From positions 1 to 64,000 of the forward strand of contig JADDMT010000041.1 in NCBI GenBank assembly GCA_021401465.1: a stretch of 64,000 bases of DNA. The letters run 5' to 3'. Position 1 is the first letter of the stretch. Every line of letters starts with the position of its first letter. The notes below the pieces were generated by a model that was not told the origin of the DNA, did not search any database, and was given only the letters and a program-made list of their open reading frames with translations. The stretch is from Teratosphaeria epicoccoides. Its lineage: Eukaryota; Ascomycota; Dothideomycetes; Mycosphaerellales; Teratosphaeriaceae. Shown here piece by piece: positions 34,768-46,072 of this stretch. Position numbers and translations under genes: made by a program.

Positions 34768-37096
34768 TCAAGTGAGCACAATGTTGAAATAGTCGCTATT
34801 GCCGAACGCCTTCGCGCAGCTCGGACACTTCCTCGATCGATTCGTGATGAGGTCCTTGATGCAATTGTTGCAGAAGACATGCCCGCACAATTTCAGGGTC
34901 GTGTTCCTAATATTCTGGTTGCAGACTGGGCAAATCGCGAGACGCTGCCAGGAAAGTCAGCCAATAATGTATGCATGCTCGATGAGGAAGTCTCACCCTC
35001 CAGTCACTGTCACTAGCAGCGTTGTCGGCCGCCTTCGACTTCTTCAGCTGCTCCAGTTGCTTCTTCGTGTCCTCCAGCTTGGATTGGATCTTCTCGAGCG
35101 CAACCTCGGCTTCGCGTTTTGCTTTGCCTGCTGCGAGCACTTCCTTGTCCTTTGCGCCAATCATGGTCTTTAGCTCGTCCGTCTGCTTTTTGAGCCCGTC
35201 GGAGTTGAGCGCAGACTCCTTCGACTTGGCTTCCAGAGTCCGATGCTGACTTTCGAGCTTCAGCAGCCCTTCTCTAGTCTCTGCGAGCTGACGCTCATTG
35301 TTCATGACAAGTTCACGCGTCTTGGCTTCCGAATCCTTAAGCTGAGTAATGATCTCGGTTGACCGGGCGTTCGCCGACTTCGCTGCTCGAAGCTCGGCTT
35401 CCTTCGAATCTTTCAGCTTCATAGCCGCAAAGTATTTTTGGTCCGCCTTTGCTTTTTCGGCATTGAGCCTTGCTGCGATCTCCTCTTGCTGCGCGACATC
35501 TTCAACTTTCTTGCCTGCAAGTGCCGAAGACTTCCGCCATGCGGCTTCCATCGAAGATAGCTCATTGCTCAGGAGGTCATACTGGCTCTGGACAGTTCGA
35601 AGTCTGTATTTCAATGCTTCATTGTCAAGCTCGTCCAGGTCTGTTTGTGGCGGTGCGGATTGGCCGAATTCCTGCTTCAAACGCTCAATTTCGGACTCCA
35701 AAGCTGCTATCTTCGCATCTCGCGCTTCCGCAAGTCGTTTCGCATCATCCGCAAGCGTCGATCGCTTTTCGTCGTGATCCTTGCGCATCTGCAACTCGGC
35801 CATCAACTCATCGCGACTGTTCCGAATTCGGACCAGATCAGTCTCAGCTCGTGCAATCTGCGTCTCACTCTCGGTAATAGAGTCTCGAAGGTCGTCGTCC
35901 AGCTGTCTCCGGTAAGAAGTTCGCTCTGATTGATATTTTTGAGCCTCCTCGCGTAATTTTGCATTAGTAGCTTCTAGATCGTTCACTCGGCTAGTGACAT
36001 CTTCGAATTTGGCTTTGAGAGTCTTGAACAGACTCGTTCCTGCATAGTCATCATCAGAGAGGCTGACAAGCTTGGTTCGAGCCGCGCTGAGCTCATTGGT
36101 AAGACGATCATTTTCGGCCTCAATTTCCTCAACCTGCTGTCTTTGCCGCTCAGCTACGGCCAAGGCTTCTCGCCGGGCAGTCTCTGCTTCGGCGCTGCCG
36201 AGACTATGCTCCAGCTCGCCATTGCTTTCAGACTGCTCTTTCTTGACCAGCAGAGACCCTCTTTTAATTGTATTTGGTGATCCGGAATCTCCATTTCCAA
36301 GTGCCTGCCTTTCCAATTTCTGAATCTGACTGCTTTTTGCACGATCCAACGACTTTTCAGCCTTGATGTAGCGTGTAGTCGCATCCTCGAGACGACGCTC
36401 GAGACTATATTGCTCGTCAAGAGCCCTTCGGTGCTCGACAACCAGTTCCTTCTCCTTGGCGAGTGCCTCATTCATCTTTCTACGCAAGTCGTCCAGCTCT
36501 GGTGTTACGGAAGGCAAACGGCCGAAGAGATCAGCTATAGCGGCTTTAATATTGGCGGAGCGAGCCTGCAGGTGCTGGGAAAATAGCTCGTTGCTCTCAA
36601 ATACCAGTGCCGAGCCATAGTATTCTTCGCCTAATCGCATTCTCAGCATACTTCTCTTCTCACGAGACGAGGATTTGTGCGGGCGTACCGGTCGTGGAGC
36701 TCGCGCTTGGCGGCGGCGTCGAGAGGGACTGGCCAGCGATGACTCTGACTTCATCGAGCAGCTGGGCGAACCAGGCGTCGATGGTGCGGAGGTGGTCGTC
36801 ATGATGCTTGCACTGTTCGCGGAGCTGGCTGTACTGATCCTCAGCGATTCGCTGCTGACGCTTGTACTCTTTCATCTGGCGAAGTATGGCGTCCTTTTGA
36901 AAGTTCTGCACCCATCACATGTCAGCAAGCGCAAGACATACACCGTATACTCCTGAATTGCTCGGCACACCTCAATTTCTTTCTCCTTCTCAGCGTCCAT
37001 GCGCATGGCCTGTCCATTCTCGTCCTTGACCAACCGCTTCCGCGGCGCGGCCAGGTCGTCGGTCTCCACGGCAAGGGACCGCTTTCGATCCTCCAT
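34768..37096 (-). CDS. BRE1: E3 ubiquitin ligase Bre1 (H2B monoubiquitination)
   Basis: RING E3 that acts with Rad6 to monoubiquitinate histone H2B. Four exons, 37096-36971, 36905-36689, 36630-34997 and 34944-34768, with introns of 65, 58 and 52 bp, give 717 residues with matching phases. Start MEDRKRS is typical. The middle is almost entirely coiled coil (about 45-650), with ILRQMKEYKRQQRI early and long Glu/Lys/Leu heptads. The last exon is the C-terminal C3HC4 RING: CPVC-x11-C-GHVFC-x2-C-x11-C-PSC, followed by FGNSDYFNIVLT. A longer in-frame start upstream (37168) is possible but less conserved in style. It is divergent from BDP1 across 410 bp. Confidence 0.94.
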
Positions 37097-37506
37097 CTTT
37101 AGTGAGTTGAGTGATGGAGTCCCGAGGAGTGTGAACTGAGCGGTGGTCATTGATAATGATGGAGACAAGGCTGCGTCTTCTGGCTGGCGATGCTACCTTC
37201 CAGCCGATGCGCCTGCCACCATCGTTACCATCAGATATCCTGATAGAGAGGCAGTGATGATGATGAGAACGAACGATCCGGAAGCGATGGATTTGTTGGG
37301 TGTGTCAGACTTTGCAAGTAGGTGGATGCTACTCAGGAGGGTCTCGTTGGACTTGGAGAGTCAGCCCTGCCAGAGGCTCACCTGCCACAAGTCGGCGCAT
37401 TGGTCAGATATCGTCGACCCTTCTTTCGGGCCCCACCTTCACATGCTTCTCCATCTCGCCCCTTACTCTCTACACATTGGAACCATGATAACACAATAAT
37501 TCGGGA
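37097..37506. promoter_or_regulatory. divergent promoter, BRE1 / BDP1
   Basis: 410 bp between two start codons on opposite strands, without a gene of its own. No named motif was identified. Confidence 0.45.
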
Positions 37507-39678
37507 ATGTCGACCGTGATATCTTCCGCAGTTGGCGGCAAGAAGGCGGCACCAAAAGCGCCGGCTCGGCGAAGACCAGCGGCGCCACCGCCGCCTCCGC
37601 CAAAACCGACACCCGCATCTGCGCCAGCAGCGAGCGACAGCCCAGTCGTCGCTACGGAAAATGACAGGGATGGTACGCCTCCCTCACCGCCGGCAACGCA
37701 GTCTCGAATACAACCCACGCCGCCTCCTGTGGGACCTTCGCGACAGACCACACCGCCTGCAACACAATCTCCGGCACAGCCAAGACGCGAGCCAACACCA
37801 CCGTCTTCTACTCTGAAGGAGACGCGAGTACGCATAGACGTACCGACGCGCAATGTGACTGCACAAGCCATACCGCAAGAGTTGCCGAGACAAGAGTTGC
37901 ACCCGCAAAGCGCAGAAGGTGCGAACGCTTCTCAGCCCGAAGAGGAAGTGACGACATCCACTCAGGAAACGCGGAAGCGGAAGAAAAATGTCCCGCCTAC
38001 TCGATGTAGGCCGCCTGCGAAGAAGCAGAAGAAATCGTCCGCAAGGAGCAATGCTATAGTCCAGGCAGAGGTCAACGGCGACGAAGCAGCCGCATCTTCA
38101 TCGCGAATGCAAGTTGATCCTGCCCTTACCGGTGCGAATCAGGAAGAGACGCAGACCAGGACCCGTCAATCACGCAAGCCGCGGCGCGCTCCAAAGAGTG
38201 CGGCACGCGTGACTGAGCAAGATGAAGACATGACCGAGGAGCAGTTTCTCGAAGCGGCACGAGCTGAGAAGAGCAGAGCAAACAAAAGGAAGGGACGACC
38301 AGTGAAGCTCCGGCAGCAGCCTGCTGAAGGTTCGGATGGAGATGTAGAAGAGCTCACCCCGGAGGAAATGATGAGGAGGCAAGAGGAGGAAGAAAAGAGG
38401 CGGGAGGCGCATGTGCATAATCCGGCTGCTGTGTCCATTTGGCAAATCAGTCGTGACGGAAAGCACGGTCAAGTGTCAAACATTGAAAAGGAGATGCGTA
38501 AAATTGACTGGGTCGATGTGAGGAGGAGGGAGCAGGAGGAATACGATCGTATTCGTGCCGGCGCCAGCCAGTCATCTGCTCAGCAACGCAAGAAAAGTCA
38601 CGCTGGAGGTGCTGCCAATGGCGACGTGGCTGAGACGACCGAAGGCGCCGACGGCACTGCTGGCGATGGGACGAATCGGGTTGCCGAGCTTGGTGAAAAT
38701 GCTGGGGTTGAGAGCGGAACACCAGCTGGCGAAAACTCGATCGACGTTGCCACCACCACGGAAGGGTTGCCCCGATTCAAAATGGTCGGAGATCAAATTG
38801 TGGTGGAAGAAGAGTCCCTCGACTTCACTGAGCCAACTAATCAGAACGACGACATTCCAGTACTTGAAGAAAATAATTACGCAGTACGAGTGAATCGCGG
38901 CACTTACATTAATGCTCGCCGCCGTGACCCGCAGGACCGGGCTCCTCCTGCCCGGAGACGAGGTGCCTGGGGCGGATGGTCAGAGGAGGATACTGATCGC
39001 TTTTATGATGCGCTCCGGTCGTGGGGCACTGATTTTGACATAATATCTCGACTCTTCGAAGGCAAGTCGCGTGCACAAATCAAAACAAAGTTCAACCGCG
39101 AAGAGAAGTTCGACCCTGCGCGCATCAACGATGCGCTCATTGGTCAGCAAGTCCCGATGAGCATCGAGTCATACGCACTGGAAGCTGGTGTGGAGAAAGA
39201 AGCTTACACGAAGTATGAGTCCATGGCGCACGCTGAAGCTCTAATTGCCGAAAGCATGAAGGAAAGGCAGGTCGAAATGCAGGCGCTGGTCGATCAGGAG
39301 AATGAGGATCGGAGGCAGGCGGAGCTGGCGGTGAAAGCGAAGCAGGAAGCGAAGAAGAAGGCTAAGGAGAAGAAGAAGGAATTGACGAAAAGGAGGAGAG
39401 GGAAGAAGGGTGCTGGAACTATGGGTGGTGGAGACCCTGAGCCCGACGAAGAACCTCAATCGGCGGCTGAGGTTGAAGCAGAGGAAGGCGAAGCTAATGG
39501 AGAGGCAGGTGGTGAGGCAGAAGGTGATGCCGATGCTGAGACGGCGGATGGAGATGCTGTGACTGCGAATGGTGATGACGATGCCGCTGCTGATGGCGCC
39601 GATGAGCATGAAGACCCTGGAGGCCAAAATGATAACGATCGCAACGACCTTGATGCCGTGACTGATGGTGGCGAGTAG
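37507..39678 (+). CDS. BDP1: TFIIIB subunit B'' (Bdp1)
   Basis: Subunit of TFIIIB, which recruits RNA polymerase III to tRNA, 5S and U6 promoters. Single exon, 723 residues. Residues 1-260 are Pro/Ala-rich and basic. The diagnostic SANT domain is at about 485-540: WGGWSEEDTDRFYDALRSWG, then DFDIISRLFEGKSRAQIKTK, with conserved Trp and the F-N-R-E-E-K extension. Just upstream is an acidic linker and NYAVRVNRGTYINAR. The C-terminus is a Lys-rich helix (KKAKEKKKELTKRRR) followed by a long Glu/Ala/Asp-rich tail (from about 640). The nearest family is Bdp1; the SANT makes this firm. Confidence 0.93.
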   Translation: MSTVISSAVGGKKAAPKAPARRRPAAPPPPPPKPTPASAPAASDSPVVATENDRDGTPPSPPATQSRIQPTPPPVGPSRQTTPPATQSPAQPRREPTPPSSTLKETRVRIDVPTRNVTAQAIPQELPRQELHPQSAEGANASQPEEEVTTSTQETRKRKKNVPPTRCRPPAKKQKKSSARSNAIVQAEVNGDEAAASSSRMQVDPALTGANQEETQTRTRQSRKPRRAPKSAARVTEQDEDMTEEQFLEAARAEKSRANKRKGRPVKLRQQPAEGSDGDVEELTPEEMMRRQEEEEKRREAHVHNPAAVSIWQISRDGKHGQVSNIEKEMRKIDWVDVRRREQEEYDRIRAGASQSSAQQRKKSHAGGAANGDVAETTEGADGTAGDGTNRVAELGENAGVESGTPAGENSIDVATTTEGLPRFKMVGDQIVVEEESLDFTEPTNQNDDIPVLEENNYAVRVNRGTYINARRRDPQDRAPPARRRGAWGGWSEEDTDRFYDALRSWGTDFDIISRLFEGKSRAQIKTKFNREEKFDPARINDALIGQQVPMSIESYALEAGVEKEAYTKYESMAHAEALIAESMKERQVEMQALVDQENEDRRQAELAVKAKQEAKKKAKEKKKELTKRRRGKKGAGTMGGGDPEPDEEPQSAAEVEAEEGEANGEAGGEAEGDADAETADGDAVTANGDDDAAADGADEHEDPGGQNDNDRNDLDAVTDGGE

Positions 39679-40053
39679 CATCGCCTGCTTGTGCGGCAGT
39701 CAATGAAATCAAGCACGCGGTACAGTTGGCAAGTATTGCACTCCCTTTTGGGACCAAAGTTGCTTCTTCAATCAGCAGCTCAACACCAGGCTGATGAGCT
39801 CATGGATTATTTTGATTATCTTTACGTGGATTGTGTGCACTGATCCTTTCCGGCACTAAGGTCTACAGGCGTGGCTTCGCAAGTATCGAGGCACGGCTCA
39901 CGAGGTGCAATTGGTAAGTATTAGCAGCCGAACTGTTTGTGGGCGCGTCGCGAATCCCTCTGAGCTCCGTCGTCCCATCAGACTCCCGTTCAGAGCGTCA
40001 CATACCTCTCATCACTCTCGAAAACCCCGACCCCTACCCACACCCTTCAACCA
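39679..40053. other. intergenic between convergent genes
   Basis: 3' flanks of BDP1 and the F-box-like gene. No gene seen. Confidence 0.5.
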
Positions 40054-40818
40054 TCAAGCCCCTGCCACCAACTTCGCCTGCTCATCTCGACACTGCTCCA
40101 ACGCCACCTCAATCAAATTCCATTTCCACCCCCACTCCTCCGTCCTCCTCCCGTCCATCCCTTGAATCCCTTTCTCCCACCCCGCTAAAGGATCCCTCAC
40201 ATCAATTTCCAACGGCACAGTCCTCCACACGCCCTCCGGGTGCGCGCCAGCCATAAAATCCACTTTCACTACAATCGAGCAGTTCGGGTACCTTGTCCCC
40301 AGTTCTCTCAGATTGTTAACGAGAAGTGGTAGATCAGCGAAGGGACTAAAGCTTCGATCTGTGTCTTCCTGCTTCACGTCCTCGATGCGCAGGACGATGG
40401 AGCGGAGAGCAGCGGCGTTCGACCAGCCAATGGTAGCGAGGAAGGCTTCGAGGCGTTGACGGCCGGATGCAATTTGGGGAATTGGGATTGTGAGTTCGAA
40501 GTCGTTGGCGTGGTAGAACATCCTGGTGCTTTCTCTGCGGAAGGTGGAGCACGTGGCTGTCAGACCAGTGCGTTTGGTGTGCCCAATTTGTTTCCTGAGG
40601 CGTTGGAGTTCGATGCCTAGAGCTGTGCTGTTGTAGTTCCGGACTGTGACGAGAGCGATGGGCTTGGGTGATGTGAGGACGAGCTCGTAGATGTGGTTTC
40701 GCAGTTCGGCGGAGAGACGACCGAAGAGCGAGGAGTCCATGGGCGGTATATGTGTACGGAGGCGTTGCCTAAACGCGGGTCTGCTGGCGGATGCGATGGT
40801 GGAGAGCATGGGTGGCAA
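40054..40818 (-). CDS. small F-box/2EXR-like protein
   Basis: Single exon, 254 residues. It contains FGRLSAELRNHIYELVL, the LP-E-LR-x-IY-E motif typical of the many small F-box-like or 2EXR-type proteins of dothideomycetes, followed by a Cys/Arg stretch (TATCSTFRRESTRMFY) as in that group. The rest has alternating hydrophobic strands (LRSIVLRIEDV, CSIVVKVDF) and no enzyme motif. The precise start is uncertain: MDSSLFG, 27 codons further in, would leave the domain intact. Possible substrate adaptor for a ubiquitin ligase; the role is inference. Confidence 0.75.
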   Translation of the reverse strand: MPPMLSTIASASRPAFRQRLRTHIPPMDSSLFGRLSAELRNHIYELVLTSPKPIALVTVRNYNSTALGIELQRLRKQIGHTKRTGLTATCSTFRRESTRMFYHANDFELTIPIPQIASGRQRLEAFLATIGWSNAAALRSIVLRIEDVKQEDTDRSFSPFADLPLLVNNLRELGTRYPNCSIVVKVDFMAGAHPEGVWRTVPLEIDVRDPLAGWEKGIQGMDGRRTEEWGWKWNLIEVALEQCRDEQAKLVAGA

Positions 40819-41777
40819 AATATTGGTTTGGGTGGGTAAGCAGTTGTTATGTGTGTTGGCCTGGTGTCAAGAGGCTTTGAGCTATGGCAAGAAAGTTGGA
40901 ATTGCTTCGCGCTGTGAGTGGACGCTCTAGCCAGTGTGCGGCCTCGCGACCCTGCAGTGTTGGATCTACCCAGTGAGACGCTTTCCGGCTCGTTTACCAA
41001 TCGCAGTAGCCAAGGACCCAAGGTTGACTTATCGCTCGTGACAGGGGCTCACAGACCTGTCTCTTGAATCACGAAGCCGAAGAGTCTCTTCAAGCTTTCA
41101 TTCTGTGTATCTCGATACCTAGTTCTTTGTTCGGTTAGACCTCGTGGATACAAACTTCCATCTGCATGGGCGCGCGTCCAAAAGTTGCTTGTATCGAAGT
41201 TCCAAACGGCTTGTCAGGGTCTCAGATGCAACGTGGCTGCTATTAAGTGGCGTGACCGTGCAGAGCAACCCCTGTCGGCACATCACGCGGTCTTCTCACC
41301 GAGTTGTAAAATGGACAAGGACGATCGTGCTCGGCGTAAGACTGGTCCGCATGGCGAGTCTGGACCATGACCATGCGCTGCGAACATGTGTGTCTCGCGT
41401 ATTCGCAGAATGCAGCTCCACTTCCTTGTCAAGCTTTGTCGGGAGGATGCGCTTTGCGGTCTGATTTATCCGGGCGAACGGTGGACTCCATCCAAGCACA
41501 GTTCCAGATACCAGTGGCCGAGCAAATGGCAGTGCCGTCGACTAATCGGAACGCCGGCAAAAGCGTCTGCCTTATTGGATTTGCAACCACGACACGTCCA
41601 GCTAGCGAGGGCGCGACCGTGATGCCACTGATTCATTCAAGCAGTCCGACCAATATACTGCATGGAGCAATCATCTCTTCAGAGCAAGGCTGACGAAGTC
41701 CGATTGTCATTTGTCGCGCTGCCTCCCACCTGCAAGGCCACCGAAGACTTACTGCTTGCGCGGGTCTCGTTGCTCAT
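40819..41777. other. intergenic, no gene seen
   Basis: Between the F-box-like gene start and the POS5 stop. Frames up to about 108 codons exist at 41144-41693 (+) but have no recognisable composition or motif. Confidence 0.4.
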
Positions 41778-43151
41778 TCAGTCATGTTCACCAAACGGGT
41801 AATTGAACTTCAGCAGACTGTTCAACCCGCCAACCCAATGGTCCTCGCCATCAGCAGCGCCTCCTGATCTGACGATGCTGGGCACCCCACCAAGCCAATC
41901 TCTCGCGCCAGGCGCGCCTGGTGTTCGCACCTCTTCGCCCACCACTCTCACCTCCATACCTGCTCGAAGCCCGTTCCTACGTCGGACGCCATCGACTGAT
42001 ACTTCAATCTCTTTGCCTCGATTGATGTCATCGATGCGCAAGGTGATTGGTGTGTTGGCTGGCAATACCAATGGCCTGAAGGATAGAGAGCGGGGGCAGA
42101 TGGGTGTTAGGAGGATGCTGCTGACCAGCGGATGCACTATACTGCCTCCACTGCTCAGACTATATGCCGTAGATCCAGTAGGCGTGGAGATGAGGAAGCC
42201 GTCTGCTATTGCGGTCGTCAAGTTGCGCTGATGTGGTGGCGAGCCGATGAGTATGGTGATGTGTGCCAAGTGTGGGAGAGCGCCACGATGGAGGAGCACC
42301 TCATTGAGGGCAAATATGTCGTCGCATTGTGTGTCTGGGTGTACGAAGGGAGGCTCGTGCGGCAAGCGCTCACCATTGGGCCCGAAGATTCCTATGCGAA
42401 GTCTGTTGCGCATGAGGATGCGAGAGCTGCGAGCGTGACCCATAGACTTTCCCTTGACGCTCTGCCATTTTGCAAGAGCTCGTGGTCCACTTCCTCCATC
42501 GGCAACGACTGGATCGTCGGTGCTTCGAGGAGCCGGTGCGCCGGATACATAGACTTCACGCAAAGCGCGTTTGTACTCTACAAATTTCCATTCACCTAGG
42601 AAGCCCAGGGTTCCCATACTGAAGCTGAGGACAGGAGGGACAGCCTTGGCAGTCGCGAAGAGGGAGGCGGCGTGCAGGATTGTGCCATCTCCTCCCAAAG
42701 TTGATGTCAGGTCTACCTTGGCATGGTAAGGCGTGTCCGGGTCATAGTCGTTCAAGGTGAAGACTGGAAAGTTGACTGCTTGATGGATCTCCCTCGCAAT
42801 GTATGGCTCAAAGATGAGATTAGTATCTGGATATGTCTCCTTGACATGTCGGGTATACTCCATGAAGGCATTGTGCACCTGGGCATCGTCGTCTTTGCGG
42901 ACGAAGAGGATGTTCCGAGGCGGACTTGGCCATTTGAGCGCTAGAAGATCATGGTTCGAAGTTTCTAACTCTTCTCAGCTTTCATCTCCAAGTTCACAAT
43001 CAAAGCATAACAAACCTCTGTAGCCAGGATACAATCTTGGCGGTAGCTCATCCAGATGTTTGAGCACAAGACGCCTGGCGGACAAGCTGAAGCGCCGCGT
43101 GCATCTTCCTGATGCCGTGCGACGCCACGAGCATTTCAACACTGCCGTCAT
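41778..43151 (-). CDS. POS5: mitochondrial NADH kinase, Pos5-like
   Basis: Phosphorylates NADH/NAD to NADPH/NADP in the mitochondrial matrix, supplying reducing power. Two exons, 43151-43016 and 42940-41778, with a 75-bp intron, give 432 residues. The first exon begins MTAVLKCSWRRTASGR and continues Arg-rich without acids, a good matrix-targeting peptide. It is followed by HLDELPPRLYPG and, across the splice, ALKWPSPPRNILFV, as in fungal Pos5. NAD-kinase signatures: LGGDGTILHAASLF (GGDGT) and STPTGSTAYSLSSGGSI. A start further inside at 42878 would lack the presequence and the first strand, so the upstream exon is preferred. Confidence 0.93.
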
Positions 43152-43499
43152 GATATTTCCATCCTGGCGATGCTTCTGACCTTGTGACGCGACGCAACGA
43201 GTTGATGATGGACATTCGCGAAGAAATCATGGCGATAAGCCGGCGTTTACATGCACGATGGGCAAGTCCGCAGGGTCGTCATCGAGACAGCTTGCGCCTG
43301 ACCAATCTTCTCTCACTGCCCACAGCGCATCCATCTTGCCCGGCAAGACATCCTGCCGACCCGTTTGCATGACACGATGGAAGATCGATTCTAAGACTTT
43401 CTTGTAGCCCACCTACGGCATGACTTGAAAGAGACGCGACAATCTTTCCGGAGCCACGCTCGTACGCAGCCGCACAACCCCGCATACTATTCCACCATC
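43152..43499. promoter_or_regulatory. divergent promoter, POS5 / acyltransferase
   Basis: 348 bp between two oppositely directed start codons. No gene of its own. If the acyltransferase used the upstream in-frame ATG at 43425 the gap would be shorter. Confidence 0.4.
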
Positions 43500-44837
43500 A
43501 TGTCAGGCATCGATACCAGCGGCGCAACTCAGCGCAAACCCGCTGGCGGAGCGCACTCTCCGGCACGCGGTAGATCCGTCCCTGAGCGCGTGCCCTCTGC
43601 CCTCGAATCGGAGTGGCAGGCCTGGATGGGCTCACCCAAAGGCCCTGAAGATCCCGTCGGCGAACCCAGACATGGCGGTCCCATGGCAAGCTTACGCGCT
43701 TTCGCATTTGGCCTGTATTTCTTCGGTAGTTGCTTGGCGATACATGGCGCACAGCTGCTGGGCGCACCGTTATACTTTGTGAGCAAGGATTGGTTCTACG
43801 CCTGGATGGCCATGACCAAGCAGTCCTTTGGCTTGCTGGTGACAACCATGACCATGTGGTGGAGCCCTACCACTATCAGGGTGAGCGGCGACAAGAGCAT
43901 GAAGGGGCTCATCAAGCAGGACAAGGAAGGGATGCTGAGGATGGACTTTGGGGAGCGCACAGTTTTGATGGCGAACCACCAGTTGTACACCGACTGGTTA
44001 TACATGTGGTGGATCTGCTATACGAACGACCCACCTATGCATGGACATATCTACATCATTCTGAAGGAAAGCCTGAAATACGCACCGATGCTGGGACCCG
44101 CCATGATGTTCTACGGCTTCATCTTTATGGCTCGCAAATGGTCCAAAGACCAAGAGCGCATGCGTTACCGTCTCAAAAAGCTATCAACCCGCCACTCAGG
44201 CCCCATGTCCGGCAGCCAAGGCAAAGCCCAGCTCGATCCAATGTGGCTCCTAATCTTCCCGGAAGGCACCAACGTCTCTGCCAACACCCGCCACAGCAGC
44301 CGCAAATTCAGCGAAAAGAGCGGAATCCCAGATATGCGCCACCAAATCCTGCCACGCAGCACAGGCCTCCAATTCTGCTTGCAGGAATTGGACGGAACAG
44401 TCGAGTATCTCTACGACTGCACGATCGGCTACGAAGGCATCCCAAAGAGCCTCTACGGTCAAGACGTCTTCACGCTCCGATCAGTCTACTTCCAAGGCCG
44501 ACCACCAAAAAGCGTGAATATGCACTGGCGCCGCTTCCAAGTCTCTGAAATTCCACTTGAAGACCACGACGAGATGTACGAATGGACAATGCAGCGCTGG
44601 CGCGAGAAGGACGATCTTCTCGAGGTGTTTTACCAGACTGGGAAATTTCCGGCGGATCCGGACGCGGTGTACATCGAAGGTGCGCCACAGGAGAAGGAGT
44701 GGAAGACGCCGTATATCAATACGGAAGTCAAGCCGAGATCCTGGGGTGAGAGTCTGCAGATGTATTTGCCTGTGGCTGCTGCGGCGCTGGTGGGAAGGAT
44801 ATTAGTACAGGTGCTGGATCTGGTGCTCGGAAAGTAG
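43500..44837 (+). CDS. AGPAT/LPLAT-type acyltransferase, Cst26/Psi1-like
   Basis: Membrane lysophospholipid acyltransferase of the PlsC fold. Single exon, 445 residues from MSGIDTSG; an in-frame ATG at 43425 would add 25 residues, but that stretch is poorly ordered. Membrane segments near residues 65-85 and 100-120. The catalytic NHQLYTD (H-x4-D) is in ANHQLYTDWLYMWW. The glycerophosphate-binding motif is FPEGTNVSANTR and the following PRSTGLQF box is typical. A C-terminal hydrophobic helix (YLPVAAAALVGRIL) anchors it. It resembles yeast Cst26/Psi1 and human LCLAT1, which act on phosphatidylinositol or cardiolipin; substrate is inference. Confidence 0.9.
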   Translation: MSGIDTSGATQRKPAGGAHSPARGRSVPERVPSALESEWQAWMGSPKGPEDPVGEPRHGGPMASLRAFAFGLYFFGSCLAIHGAQLLGAPLYFVSKDWFYAWMAMTKQSFGLLVTTMTMWWSPTTIRVSGDKSMKGLIKQDKEGMLRMDFGERTVLMANHQLYTDWLYMWWICYTNDPPMHGHIYIILKESLKYAPMLGPAMMFYGFIFMARKWSKDQERMRYRLKKLSTRHSGPMSGSQGKAQLDPMWLLIFPEGTNVSANTRHSSRKFSEKSGIPDMRHQILPRSTGLQFCLQELDGTVEYLYDCTIGYEGIPKSLYGQDVFTLRSVYFQGRPPKSVNMHWRRFQVSEIPLEDHDEMYEWTMQRWREKDDLLEVFYQTGKFPADPDAVYIEGAPQEKEWKTPYINTEVKPRSWGESLQMYLPVAAAALVGRILVQVLDLVLGK

Positions 44838-46072
44838 GAGACCGAGCTGGTTGTGGAGGTGTTCTTTGTCCTTTGGGTGGCGATCGAGGCAGCATACATC
44901 TGGACGCCGTATGTGCTGCAGGTGCGTGACGAGCGCGTCGGGAGATACGATATTCCCGGCAAAGGTTTCCAGGCGGATCGTGTGCTTTGAGGCAAACATA
45001 CATGTAAGGGGTGGCGGATTGATGATCATACGACCGTCATGATGCGCTTAAGCTGAGGGCGGCATTCTTGTGGACAACGATGGTTTTGTGTGAGCATAAT
45101 TTTAGGATACCCGGTGCGCAGAATGCGAGCTCTACAACAAAACATCTGGCGCGGGTGCTTTGCGGTGGAATACCCTACTCGGTACAATTGATGAAACTTC
45201 ACGATACTACCTCATTGTGCACCATAGCATTCAGGAAGGCACCCGACTATCCCGACCGAGGCAGCAAAAGCGTTAGGCGCCTTGGAAAGCTCATTGTAAA
45301 ATGCATGGAAAGGTGCCACTATGAGACGCTGTGTACTCCAGCCAGTTAGCTCATGGTTCAGTAACAATATTACCAGCGCCATTCGAGGAATCACCGACAA
45401 GCAAAGTCTACAGCTTAAGATAAGCTGACTTCTTCTCGTGTAGACCCTCAGGGTTTCTCAAACGTAAAGATATGAGATCACACTCGCACACCGAAACAAA
45501 AAGCGCGCAAGGATACTGATTCTACAGCGGTAGCGTGCAGATGTTTTGGTCGCATCATCCGGGACTACACGGCGCATTGTGACCATGTCATGCCAGGTTG
45601 AATGAATGGCTTCGCTGTTGCCCGGCACGAGAGATCTACAGAAGCCACAGGCATTTCGACCACGACCATCCCAAACCTCTTGTCTCATCTTTATCTAGTC
45701 ACACTCAGCGGGAAATTCAATTATACCTCCTTGACCACGAGGCCCACCGCCGCCCTCACCTCTCTCCTCGCCAGCCTAGCAAGAGTCTAGTCCGACAAAA
45801 TCCCAGTTATCAGAAAGTTGAAACTCTGCGGAGTTTTGTATACTTGGCACGCACGTGCTTGATTGAAAGGTGTGGTTCTTGGTAGCTGAAGACAAACGCT
45901 CATCTGGTGTGCACGCAGAAGTCAAAAAGATTTGTGCCCGGTCAACAACATGATCACTTCTTCTGAGCAATCTGCAGCTGGTAGTAACTTACATGGACTG
46001 GCTCAAATACTACTTCAGACGCTCTCGACCATCTGACATTTCCCTTGCTCTCGGCGGCGCTCCTTTCTCCCT
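44838..46072. other. 1.2-kb intergenic region
   Basis: Between convergent genes. Frames are short and featureless. I see no RNA gene or repeat. Confidence 0.45.

Noticed and set aside
43730..44548. 272-codon plus-strand frame
   Set aside because: Second frame within the acyltransferase gene; no motifs.
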